DNA of 64,000 nucleotides from the NCBI RefSeq assembly GCF_000522985.1, contig NZ_CP007130.1, forward strand, positions 248,001 through 312,000, written 5' to 3'. Within the stretch, counting starts at the first letter, position 1. Every line of letters starts with the position of its first letter. Below, piece after piece: positions 51,004-57,789 of this stretch. This stretch comes from Gemmatirosa kalamazoonensis (GTDB lineage Bacteria; Gemmatimonadota; Gemmatimonadetes; Gemmatimonadales; Gemmatimonadaceae). The position numbers and the translations under genes were made by a program. Under the pieces are notes generated by a model, which ran no database searches, was not told the origin of the DNA, and worked only from the letters and a program-made list of their open reading frames with translations.

Positions 51004-51384
51004 ATGCGTGCCACGCTTCGTGCTTCCGTGATCGCGCTCCGCGACCGTCTCGCCCGCCGTCCGCTCGTCGCCGCCGCCGCGGCGCTCCTCCTGATCGCCG
51101 CACCCGCCGGCGCGATGGCCGACGCCTATCTGTTCACGAGCCGCGCGATGCCGCACGACTACAACATCCACACGATCTACGCCTCCGGCGGGCGCGTCAC
51201 CGTACGCGGCGACGGCGACACCGATCTCGACTGCTACCTCGTGAAGAACGGCCAGGTGATCGCGACGGACGACGACGCCACCGACTACTGCATCCTCGAC
51301 ACGCACGGCTACGCCGGCCCGTACGCGCTGATCGTGAAGAACTGGGGCAACGTCTACAACCAGTACGACGTGCGGATCGAGTGA
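51004..51384 (+). CDS. Small secreted PPC-like protein
   Basis: 126 residues from the ATG at 51004. The signal peptide (RPLVAAAAALLLIAAPAGAM) is followed by one domain of about 85 residues. The pattern HTIYASGGRVTVRGDGDTDL, LDCYLVKNGQVIATDDDATD and GPYALIVKNWGNVYNQYDV is that of a bacterial pre-peptidase C-terminal (PPC) beta-sandwich, here free-standing. Two Cys could form a disulfide. PPC domains are normally attached to secreted proteases. The secreted caspase encoded two genes downstream is the obvious potential partner. Confidence 0.78.
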   Translation: MRATLRASVIALRDRLARRPLVAAAAALLLIAAPAGAMADAYLFTSRAMPHDYNIHTIYASGGRVTVRGDGDTDLDCYLVKNGQVIATDDDATDYCILDTHGYAGPYALIVKNWGNVYNQYDVRIE

Positions 51385-51392
51385 CGGCGGAC

Positions 51393-51446
51393 ACTTCGGT
51401 CCCGAAGTATCCTGGCGGGTCCCGCCGCGTGGGCGCGGGACCCGCC
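51393..51446 (+). terminator. Two adjacent hairpins after the PPC-like gene
   Basis: ACTTCGG-TC-CCGAAGT (51393-51408, 7-bp stem) is followed by a 12-bp perfect stem GGCGGGTCCCGC with its complement and a 9-nt loop (51414-51446). There is no U-tract, so termination would be weak or Rho-assisted. They may trim the transcript and allow partial read-through to the caspase genes. Confidence 0.55.
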
Positions 51447-51559
51447 GACGGCACCATTCGCCGCGACACAGCATTGACAGCCGCATCCCACGCCCCACTG
51501 TTGTCCTGCCTCACCCGAAGTCGATGCGGCTGCGCGTCCTTCACCCTCTTGGAGGTCCC

Positions 51560-52063
51560 ATGTCATCGATCGTCGGTCGACACCTCAGACCATTCTTCGC
51601 CGCCCTGCTCGTCGTCGTGACGCTGGCGTTGTCCGTGGGTGCGCTCGAGGCGCGGGCGCTCAACGAACCGCACCGCCAGCCAACGCAGCCTGCGCAGGTG
51701 GTGCACACGAAAGGCGTGAAGAGCCGGGGCGCCGCGACGGACCCGAACGTCAAGCGCGACTCGCTCCCCGCGAATCATGCCGGCACCACGGTGCCGGCCC
51801 CGCCGAGCAAGGGCGGCGCGAAGACGCGCGGCGCGATGAGCGGCGCGCTGCACGTCGACAACCGCACGTCGTGGATCATTCGCATCTACGTGGACGGCGA
51901 CTACGTCGGCAACGTCGGCCGGTACGGCGACTCGTACGGCTACTACGGCTGCTCCGTCCGCACGCTCTACGCTCGCGCGTACTTCGACGACGGCACGTGG
52001 ATCGCCTGGGGGCCGGTCCGCCGTGACCTGTGCGACAACTACACGTGGGAGCTCGACCCGTGA
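51560..52063 (+). CDS. Secreted protein encoded directly before the caspase
   Basis: 167 residues. The ATG at 51560 is preceded by GGAGG at 51551, which decides the start. A signal peptide (LRPFFAALLVVVTLALSVGA) leads into a low-complexity, positively charged linker (about 35-95). The compact C-terminal domain begins LHVDNRTSWIIRIYVDGDYV, continues GNVGRYGDSYGYYGCSVRTL and ends in a strand WIAWGPVRRDLCDNYTW, with two Cys. This looks like a small beta-sandwich of the kind that binds a partner. I do not recognise the family. Its stop overlaps the caspase GTG (GTGA), so co-translation with the caspase is likely and it may be its inhibitor or carrier. Confidence 0.75.
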   Translation: MSSIVGRHLRPFFAALLVVVTLALSVGALEARALNEPHRQPTQPAQVVHTKGVKSRGAATDPNVKRDSLPANHAGTTVPAPPSKGGAKTRGAMSGALHVDNRTSWIIRIYVDGDYVGNVGRYGDSYGYYGCSVRTLYARAYFDDGTWIAWGPVRRDLCDNYTWELDP

Positions 52064-54546
52064 GCCCCGCGCGCCGCCACGCCGGCCGTCTCCTGCTCCG
52101 CGTGGCGGCGCTCGCACTCGGCGCGCGCGCCGCACACGCGCAGTCGCGCCATGCGCTGCTGATCGGCATCAATCAGTACGAGTACGCCGCGCCCGTCCTC
52201 ACGTCGTGGCAGCGCCACGTGCAGCCGGCGGTCGCCGCGTGGCGAGCGCGGTTACAGGGCAGCGCGCCGGCGACTGCGGCGCGCCTCACCGGCGAGCCCG
52301 CGCCGCACCGGCAGCTCGTCGGAGATCTCGACGGTGCGGTGAACGACGCGACGGCGATGGCCGAAGTGCTCCAGCATAGATATCAGTTCGCACCGCCGCG
52401 GCTCCTGCTCAATGAGCACGCAACGCGCGACTCGATCCTCGCCGCGCTGCGCCAGCTCGCCGACGACGCGCGGCCGGGCGATGTGATCGTGTTCTACTAC
52501 GCCGGCCACGGCTCGCAGCGCGTGAACTCGCTCAGCACCCGCAAGCTGAACCACCTCGATCAGACCATCGTCCCGGCCGACGCGAACGCGGGCCAGTTCG
52601 ACATCCGCGACATGGAGCTTGCCGCGGCGTTCGATCGCGTGCTCGATCGCATCGGCCCGACGGGCACGCTGACACTCATCTTCGACAGCTGCCACAGCGG
52701 CGCGGTCACGCGCGGCGAACCGAGTCCGTCGAAGGTACGGTGGGCAGCCGCCGACCCGCGCGACGCGGCCGACTCCGTCGCCGTACCGCCGCCGGAGGAT
52801 CGCGGCGCGCTGTTCCTCGCCGCGGCGCAGGACTTCGAGCCGTCGAGCGAGGTGACGACGTCCGACATCGAGGGGCGGCCACGCGCGCACGGCGCGTTCA
52901 CCGCGGCGCTCCTGCGCGTCATGCGCTCGGCGCCCCCGAACGAGCCGGCGATGCGGGTGTTCGAGCGCGCCCGCGCGATCCTGCAGCAGGACGGCCTCGC
53001 GCAGAACCCGGTGATCCGCGGCACCGAGTCCGACCGCCGCCGCTCGCTGTTCGGCACGTATCACGGCGCGATCGCGGGCGGCGTCACCGCGCCGGTGCTG
53101 CGCGTCGAGCACGACACGGTGCGGCTGCAGGCGGGCCTCGCCGTCGGTCTCGCGCCGGGCGCGGAGCTGCGACTCGTCGACTCGGCGCCTAACGCGCCGG
53201 TGCGGCTGAAGGTCGTCGCGGTGCACGGACTCGCCGAGAGCGACGCGGTGGCCATCGCCGGCTCGCCAGGTCGCCTCTCGCCCGGCACGCTCTTCGTGGT
53301 CGACCGATGGACGTCCGCGAGCGGTCCGGCGCTGCGCGTGTGGATCCCGGCCGGCCGCGAGCCGGCGGCGCTGACGCGCGACGTCGCCGCGCTCGGCGCG
53401 CTCCGCCACGGTTCGGTCGCGGAGTGGACCGACGATCCCACGACGCTGCCCGACGACGGACGGCCGTTGTACGTGGTGCGCTACGAGCCGGACGGCTGGC
53501 ATCTCGTCACACCGGCCGGCGCGACGATGCGGCTCGCCACTGCAACAGCGGACGAGGTGGGCCGCGCGATCGCCGCGGCGGAGTCCGCCGCGACCTCGGT
53601 GCGCGAGCGCGAGCGTACCGCGCTGCGTGCCGCCGGCGCCCAGGCCGATGGCATCCTGCCGCCCGCGGGCGTACGGCCACGCGTGGCGGTGCTCGTGCCG
53701 CCGCCGACACCGCTGCGCACCAGTCTCCGGCTCGGACGCGGAACGCCGAACGACGCCGTCGAGCCGGTCGACGACCCCGCGGCGGCCGACTACCTGCTCG
53801 CCGGTCGGCTCGGCGACGGTGGCGTCAGCTACGCGTGGCTGCGGCCTAACGGCAGCGCGGCGTCGCAGCGGCGCTCGAGTCTTCCGCCGCGCACGCTGTG
53901 GGTGGGCTCCGGCGCGCTCGACGTCGCGGCCGACTCACTCACCGAGCTCGCGACGCGCCTGGCGCGGCTGCGCGGCTGGCTCACGCTCGCGGCGCCGCCG
54001 GACACCGGCGAGTCTCGGTTCCCGTATCGGCTCGCCCTTCGAAATCGAGCGACCGGCGCGCTCCGCGACTCCGGCGAGACGCACGACGGGGAGAGCTTCG
54101 ACCTCGTGCTGCAGCGCGACTCGACGATCCCGGTCGACCGCATTCCCGCGCGCTGGGTGTACGTGCTGGCGATCGACAGCTACGGACGCGGCATCCCGCT
54201 CTTCCCTTCGGCGGGGCTCGGCGGTAACCGGGTGCCGATGGACTCCGCGGGCACCGACATCGCGCCGCCGGTGATCACGCTGCCGCGCCGCGCGCCCATC
54301 CGCATCGTGCCGCCGTACGGCGTCGACACGTTCGTCCTGCTGACGACGGCGGAGGCGATCGACCCCGACGTGCTGCGCTTCGACGGCGTACGCGGAGCGT
54401 CGAGCGACGCGGCGGGCGGAACACTCTCACGGCTCCTCGCCCGCGTCGGGCGCACGCGCGGCGTGGACGACGACCCCGTGCCGTCGTCGTGGTCGGTGCA
54501 GCGGCTAGCGCTGCGCAGCGGGCCGGCGACGACGGCGAAGCCGTGA
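52060..54546 (+). CDS. Secreted caspase-family (C14) protease with DUF4384-like C-terminus
   Basis: 828 residues. The GTG at 52060 overlaps the previous stop, which sets the start. The signal peptide is GRLLLRVAALALGARAAHA. The caspase p20-type domain (about 28-340) starts RHALLIGINQYEYAAP and carries His in VFYYAGHGSQRVNS (about 149) and Cys in LIFDSCHSGAVTRG (about 210), so the dyad is intact. It is followed by AAQDFEPSSEV and HGAFTAALLRVM, as in metacaspase-like and paracaspase enzymes. Several beta domains follow, and residues about 650-780 (ARWVYVLAIDSYGRGIPLFP) match the DUF4384 pattern often fused to bacterial caspases. Secretion places it in the same compartment as the three CHAT proteases. 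Confidence 0.93.
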   Translation: MSPARRHAGRLLLRVAALALGARAAHAQSRHALLIGINQYEYAAPVLTSWQRHVQPAVAAWRARLQGSAPATAARLTGEPAPHRQLVGDLDGAVNDATAMAEVLQHRYQFAPPRLLLNEHATRDSILAALRQLADDARPGDVIVFYYAGHGSQRVNSLSTRKLNHLDQTIVPADANAGQFDIRDMELAAAFDRVLDRIGPTGTLTLIFDSCHSGAVTRGEPSPSKVRWAAADPRDAADSVAVPPPEDRGALFLAAAQDFEPSSEVTTSDIEGRPRAHGAFTAALLRVMRSAPPNEPAMRVFERARAILQQDGLAQNPVIRGTESDRRRSLFGTYHGAIAGGVTAPVLRVEHDTVRLQAGLAVGLAPGAELRLVDSAPNAPVRLKVVAVHGLAESDAVAIAGSPGRLSPGTLFVVDRWTSASGPALRVWIPAGREPAALTRDVAALGALRHGSVAEWTDDPTTLPDDGRPLYVVRYEPDGWHLVTPAGATMRLATATADEVGRAIAAAESAATSVRERERTALRAAGAQADGILPPAGVRPRVAVLVPPPTPLRTSLRLGRGTPNDAVEPVDDPAAADYLLAGRLGDGGVSYAWLRPNGSAASQRRSSLPPRTLWVGSGALDVAADSLTELATRLARLRGWLTLAAPPDTGESRFPYRLALRNRATGALRDSGETHDGESFDLVLQRDSTIPVDRIPARWVYVLAIDSYGRGIPLFPSAGLGGNRVPMDSAGTDIAPPVITLPRRAPIRIVPPYGVDTFVLLTTAEAIDPDVLRFDGVRGASSDAAGGTLSRLLARVGRTRGVDDDPVPSSWSVQRLALRSGPATTAKP

Positions 54547-54981
54547 CGACCCGCTCCGCGAGCATTCCCTCACACATCGCCCACGACCAGCGACGAGCCG
54601 GCTGCCGTGACACCGCCGCGATGTTCCCGCCGTCTACCGTGGCCATCGTGGCCTCGGCGAGGCCGGCGGCGATCTCGGATTCGGTCTCGGACCTGCCTAC
54701 CGCGGCCAGCCCCGCGCCAGGTACCGGCAGCACGAAGGCGAGTGCCTCGGGACCGTCGCGCAGGCTCGCCACCAGACGGCATGTAGCGACCGTCGCCTGA
54801 CGCTGTTCGGCGTGGGCCGGGCCAAGGTGTGCGATCCGTCGGCGCCATTGAGCGATGAGCTACGCGCGAAACTCCGCGCTATGCCTCGCTGCCTAACGAT
54901 GCGCGACGGACGACCAGTGACGCCCGGCGCGACCCGGGCGCCTCCGATCGCCATCCACCGTCGGCCGTGCATCGCGCGCAT
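54547..54981 (-). pseudogene. Probably frameshifted minus-strand gene of unknown function
   Basis: An ATG at 54981 has a perfect AAGGAGG Shine-Dalgarno and lies 76 bp downstream of the shared promoter motif at 55057-55078, so a gene clearly starts here. The first frame (MRAMHGRRWMAIGGARVAPG) loses coding character after about 45 codons. Strong coding bias then moves to another frame, which reads VASLRDGPEALAFVLPVPGA and GLAEATMATVDGGNIAAVSR. That frame runs on into the antisense of the caspase gene. The simplest reading is a frameshift plus a lost 3' end. A plus-strand frame (54812-55030) is a weaker alternative. No family recognised. Confidence 0.4.
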
Positions 54982-55056
54982 CCTGCCTCCTTCGTGGGGA
55001 AGTCGATGCGACGCCCCAATCGAGGACTAGGCCGAGCGCCCCCGACATCGATAGAT

Positions 55057-55078
55057 TGTCTAGGACAACTATTGGACA
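55057..55078 (-). promoter_or_regulatory. Copy A of the TGTCTWGGACA-N7-GACR motif
   Basis: TGTCTAGGACA-N7-GACA. On the minus strand it is followed after 5 bases by TCGATG in the -35 position. It sits 76 bp upstream of the minus-strand ATG at 54981. Two other copies lie at 55923 and 57445. Confidence 0.55.
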
Positions 55079-55103
55079 GCGCCATCCTTCATCCTGGCTC
55101 CTC

Positions 55104-55328
55104 GTGTCCATCTTCGGCCCGTTCCACCATCCGACCGCGGCCCCGCCTAACGGCAGCCTGTATCGCAGGACAGGCACACTGCAACTCGGCCCGCTCCGGC
55201 TCGAAGGCGGAGCCGAGGTCCGGCAGGCAGCCTCGCGGGAGCTCGGTGGCACCGTCGCGCCGTCCACCGCGGTGGTCGTCACCACGAAGCCGGCGGCCGC
55301 CGGTGTGCGTCCCGACGCCGGCGCGTGA
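55104..55328 (+). CDS. Possible small protein, unknown function
   Basis: 74 codons from a GTG at 55104, ending at a TGA. Third codon positions are GC-rich (about 84% by hand count), which fits coding, and the product is beta-like (GSLYRRTGTLQLGPLRLEGG, GTVAPSTAVVVTTKPAAAGV). There is no Shine-Dalgarno and no family match that I know. A copy of the GCCTAACG word encodes Pro-Asn here. The stretch from 55329 to 55408 holds a 9-bp tandem GAGCCTCGA repeat (near 55359-55389) and nothing else seen. Confidence 0.3.
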   Translation: MSIFGPFHHPTAAPPNGSLYRRTGTLQLGPLRLEGGAEVRQAASRELGGTVAPSTAVVVTTKPAAAGVRPDAGA

Positions 55329-55408
55329 GGCGTCTGTCCAATCGGTCGGTGCGACGAGCCTCGAGACGAGCCTCGAGAAGAGCCTCGAGCTGTCGTCACC
55401 GCGGGTCG

Positions 55409-55813
55409 TCACACGATGCTGCGGTCGCGGCTCTGCACCGGCTGGGTCGCGTCGAGCTGCTCCATCGCCGTTCGAACGATGCGGGCCGACGACCACCACC
55501 GGTCACTCGGCACGTGGAAACGGATCACCGACCCGTCGCCTCCGCCGTCGGTGAGTGGTCCGGCGTGCCACTCGTCGACGAAGATCGGTGCGCTGGCCGA
55601 CGTCGCCCACGCCCGCGCGCTCATCGCCGCGCTGTACGGCCGGCCGGCCACGGTCCAGCGCACACGGGTGCAGTAATCCCGCGTGTAATCCCACTCCTCG
55701 CAGAGCGAGGCCTCGTCCACCCCGGGAAGGATCTCGACCTCGGGCACTCGGTGCGCCGCGTCCGCGGCGTAGAGTGGCGGGGCGGTCGCGCCCGCCGGGC
55801 GTGTGCGGCGCAT
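55409..55813 (-). CDS. Small protein of unknown function under a recognisable promoter
   Basis: 134 residues from the ATG at 55813. Features: EVEILPGVDEASLCEEWDYT, DYCTRVRWTVAGRPYSAAMS, PIFVDEWHAGPLTDGGGDGS and a Trp pair in FHVPSDRWWSSARIVRTAME. The pattern is mixed alpha/beta, soluble, with no signal peptide. I recognise no family. Upstream, the minus strand has TTGACA (55912-55917), a 17-bp spacer and TACGCA (55889-55894), a good sigma-70 promoter. The shared 22-bp motif ends 5 bases before the -35, in the position of an activator site. Confidence 0.65.
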   Translation of the reverse strand: MRRTRPAGATAPPLYAADAAHRVPEVEILPGVDEASLCEEWDYTRDYCTRVRWTVAGRPYSAAMSARAWATSASAPIFVDEWHAGPLTDGGGDGSVIRFHVPSDRWWSSARIVRTAMEQLDATQPVQSRDRSIV

Positions 55814-55922
55814 GCTCGGGAGGTCCTCAGGTGAGCGCGCGAAGTCCGTCGCGCAGGGTCGGCTGGCGACGGCGTGGCATGGTGCAAATGCGTAGGTCTC
55901 AGTCCGACGTCTGTCAAGCTTT

Positions 55923-55944
55923 TGTCTTGGACAATTCGTTGACG
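55923..55944 (-). promoter_or_regulatory. Copy C of the TGTCTWGGACA-N7-GACR motif with a sigma-70 promoter
   Basis: TGTCTTGGACA-N7-GACG. On the minus strand the motif is followed after exactly 5 bases by TTGACA, a 17-bp spacer and TACGCA, leading to the gene that starts at 55813 (110 bp). Confidence 0.65.
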
Positions 55945-55946
55945 CT

Positions 55947-56084
55947 GTGCCTGCTGCGCGCCATGCTTCTCTCCTGCGAGACGGCCTGACGCCGTCGCTC
56001 GCGCGGGCAGAGTTCGATCTCGTCGCGCACCCGGGGCTCAACGATCGCGTCCGGACGCTCGGGGCGCGCCTGCGCGAGCGCTGA
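55947..56084 (+). CDS. Possible 45-residue protein
   Basis: A GTG at 55947 opens a 46-codon frame ending in TGA. The product is helical and charged (SLLRDGLTPSLARAEFDLVA, then LNDRVRTLGARLRER). Codon third positions are GC-rich. It begins 3 bp after copy C of the shared motif, which points the other way, and it has no Shine-Dalgarno, so this is a weak call. Apart from it, 55814-56128 appears to be regulatory sequence with two copies of the GCCTAACG word (56096, 56128). Confidence 0.25.
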   Translation: MPAARHASLLRDGLTPSLARAEFDLVAHPGLNDRVRTLGARLRER

Positions 56085-56128
56085 CGTGCGGCACGCCTAA
56101 CGCGCCGCACGCCTGACGAGCCCCGCGC

Positions 56129-56335
56129 CTAACGCAGCGCGACGCCGAGCAGGATGGCGGCGCCGACGACGTTCGCGAGCACCAGGAGCGCGCGCAGCAG
56201 CACACGGAGCCAGCGTCGCGGATCCTCCGCGGACGGGGCGGGCGGGCCCAGGATCTCCGACGGGCGCATCACCTCCATCGCCATGGCTCGCGGGAGCGCG
56301 CGTTCGGGTGCGCCCGCGTGGACCCGTGTGCTCAC
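56129..56335 (-). CDS. Small single-pass membrane protein
   Basis: 68 residues from a GTG at 56335 that overlaps the previous stop (GTGA). An ATG at 56284 would also leave the membrane part intact. The C-terminal half is one membrane helix (RALLVLANVVGAAILLGVAL) preceded by a basic stretch (EDPRRWLRVLLR), which suggests N-in topology. It is the last gene of the small operon 57053 > 56451 > 56335. Its TAG stop is formed inside a GCCTAACG copy (CGT-TAG). Function unknown. Confidence 0.6.
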   Translation of the reverse strand: MSTRVHAGAPERALPRAMAMEVMRPSEILGPPAPSAEDPRRWLRVLLRALLVLANVVGAAILLGVALR

Positions 56336-56451
56336 GTGGCGAAGCACGCCGCGACGCTGCTGCGACCGGCACCGTGCAGCAACGCGTCGAGCGCGTACGC
56401 GCCGACGGTCCGTGCGAGCGCGGCGTGGGCCGCAGTCGAGAACGTGGGCAT
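56332..56451 (-). CDS. 39-residue protein in a coupled operon
   Basis: The ATG at 56451 shares one base with the preceding stop (TGATG), and its own TGA overlaps the following GTG by 4 bp. Product: MPTFSTAAHAALARTVGAYA, then LDALLHGAGRSSVAACFAT, mostly helical. The double overlap with neighbours is the main evidence that it is a gene. Function unknown. Confidence 0.55.
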   Translation of the reverse strand: MPTFSTAAHAALARTVGAYALDALLHGAGRSSVAACFAT

Positions 56452-57053
56452 CAGCCCGAGTCACCGGCGGCGACGTCCACGACGGCCTGCGCCAGGAGCG
56501 CGAGACAATGCGCCGCCAGCGCGTCGGTCTCGTAACGCGTCCCGTCGGCCATGCACCACCCCCAGTCGGCGGGGACGGACTGCGCCTCGGCGACGTCGAT
56601 CGCGTCGACGTCGAGCGCGGCGACGTCATCGAGCGCTCCCCCCCGATCGTCGCAGTAGAACACCAACGCCCGGACGATCGTCGCGCCGCCTGGCCCACGC
56701 TGCGCCGACCCGGGACGGGAGACGGTTCCGCGCCAGACGAGGACCTGCAGCTCACCGAACGCCGCGTCGCTGGCCGCGTCGGGGAACCACGACACGCTCA
56801 CCGCGGCCGCGGCGCTCTGCAGGATGCACGCGCGCGGCGTGCGATGACGCTCGACGGGCTGCGGCGGCCGCGCCGCGCGGATCACCGTGCGCTCGGGCGC
56901 GAGGATGTCGAGCAGGCGATTGACCGCGCGTTGGACGCCGGCGCGCGCCTTGTGCGTCGGCGGGTCCGTCCACCGTCTCGTGAGGTCGACGCGCTCCGGT
57001 GACTCCGCGGCGTCGGCCCGGTCGAGCAGCAGCGCATCTTGATGGTCACTCAC
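56451..57053 (-). CDS. Protein of unknown function, first gene of a three-gene coupled unit
   Basis: 200 residues. The GTG at 57053 follows a clear GGGAGGAA Shine-Dalgarno. Visible features: a charged N-terminus (SDHQDALLLDRADAAESPER), a central alpha/beta part (AAAAVSVSWFPDAASDAAFG, ELQVLVWRGTVSRPG, IVRALVFYCDDRGGALDD) and a C-terminal helix (TDALAAHCLALLAQAVVDVA). No signal peptide, no recognised family. It overlaps a 39-residue gene, which in turn overlaps a small membrane protein gene, so the three products probably work together. Confidence 0.65.
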   Translation of the reverse strand: MSDHQDALLLDRADAAESPERVDLTRRWTDPPTHKARAGVQRAVNRLLDILAPERTVIRAARPPQPVERHRTPRACILQSAAAAVSVSWFPDAASDAAFGELQVLVWRGTVSRPGSAQRGPGGATIVRALVFYCDDRGGALDDVAALDVDAIDVAEAQSVPADWGWCMADGTRYETDALAAHCLALLAQAVVDVAAGDSG

Positions 57054-57156
57054 TTCGCGGTTCCTCCCAGTCGGTCCCGTGCCGTGCAGCCCCTGCGCGG
57101 CGGAGCGCCGCGCATGTGGGCCCGCGCAGTCGCATGCGTGCCGCGGGCGCGAGACG

Positions 57157-57345
57157 TCACGGGTCGTACGTGACGGCTTTCGGCGCCGTCAGCGCGCTCG
57201 CGGCGAGCCGCTGACAGAGGTCGCCGATGACGTAGCTCGGCGCCGTCGCGATCGCGATCTCGCGCCGTGCTTCGAGCTTCGCCTCGGCCTCGGCCAGCGT
57301 GCGCCGCAGCGGCGGGTCCTTGTACTCGTCGTATGGGCGTGCCAT
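57157..57345 (-). CDS. 62-residue helical protein under the shared motif
   Basis: ATG at 57345. Product starts MARPYDEYKDPPLRRTLAEA and continues with a predicted amphipathic helix (EAKLEARREIAIATAPSYVI) and a second helix (GDLCQRLAASALTA). It lies 100 bp downstream of copy B of the TGTCTWGGACA motif and 103 bp upstream of the 200-residue gene on the same strand. No family known to me. Confidence 0.55.
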   Translation of the reverse strand: MARPYDEYKDPPLRRTLAEAEAKLEARREIAIATAPSYVIGDLCQRLAASALTAPKAVTYDP

Positions 57346-57444
57346 CGGTGCCGCTCCCGCGCGGGTGACGTGCAGGTCGCCGCTGCATCGCGACCGTGCC
57401 GGACCCTCGGAAGGTGTGCCGGGGACCGCACAGAGTCAAGAAAC

Positions 57445-57466
57445 TGTCTAGGACATTTTCTCGACA
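57445..57466 (-). promoter_or_regulatory. Copy B of the TGTCTWGGACA-N7-GACR motif
   Basis: TGTCTAGGACA-N7-GACA. On the minus strand it is followed after exactly 5 bases by TTGACT and, 17 bases later, CACCTT, a weak -10. It is 100 bp upstream of the gene starting at 57345. Confidence 0.6.
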
Positions 57467-57543
57467 ATCCTGCGTGCCCGGTCCAACCGGCACCTCGGGC
57501 AGCGCACGGTCGGAGACCGGGGAGGGCGTGCCGGATCTCCGAG

Positions 57544-57789
57544 CTACGGCTGCGCCATGAGGGCCTCGAGATCGACCGGTGCGAGCGCGCGCCAGTGGAG
57601 CGGGAAGTTCCACGCGCGGCGCACCAGCCCTTCCGAGAGGAAGATGAGGCACCGCGCGCCACGCGAGCCCGGCACGAGCGCGGCGTCGCACTCCACCACG
57701 CGCCACGCGATGCCGTGGGCGTCGACGAGGTGCACGGCGTCGGGCGCGTTCCAGAGGGGCGCGCCTAACGGGTCTCGGGCAACGCTCAC
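57544..57789 (-). CDS. Small Trp-rich protein coupled to a degenerate receiver
   Basis: 81 residues. The GTG at 57789 overlaps the upstream receiver stop (GTGA). Product: DPLGAPLWNAPDAVHLVDAH, GIAWRVVECDAALVPGSRGA, RCLIFLSEGLVRRAWNFPLH and a helical WRALAPVDLEALM. The pattern of a short beta sheet ending in a W-x-x-L-x-x-x-x-L-E-A-L helix looks like small single-domain proteins I associate with Gemmatimonadota genomes, but I cannot name a family. Co-translation with the receiver-like protein suggests a shared job. Confidence 0.6.
   Translation of the reverse strand: MSVARDPLGAPLWNAPDAVHLVDAHGIAWRVVECDAALVPGSRGARCLIFLSEGLVRRAWNFPLHWRALAPVDLEALMAQP

Noticed and set aside
34487-54546. Relation to the type III-E CRISPR (Craspase) TPR-CHAT protease
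   Set aside because: There is no Cas gene or repeat array, and these TPR-CHAT proteins have signal peptides, so only the domain type is shared.
54812-55030. Plus-strand frame of about 72 codons
   Set aside because: It has no ribosome binding site, and the minus strand at the same place has a perfect Shine-Dalgarno and the shared promoter motif.
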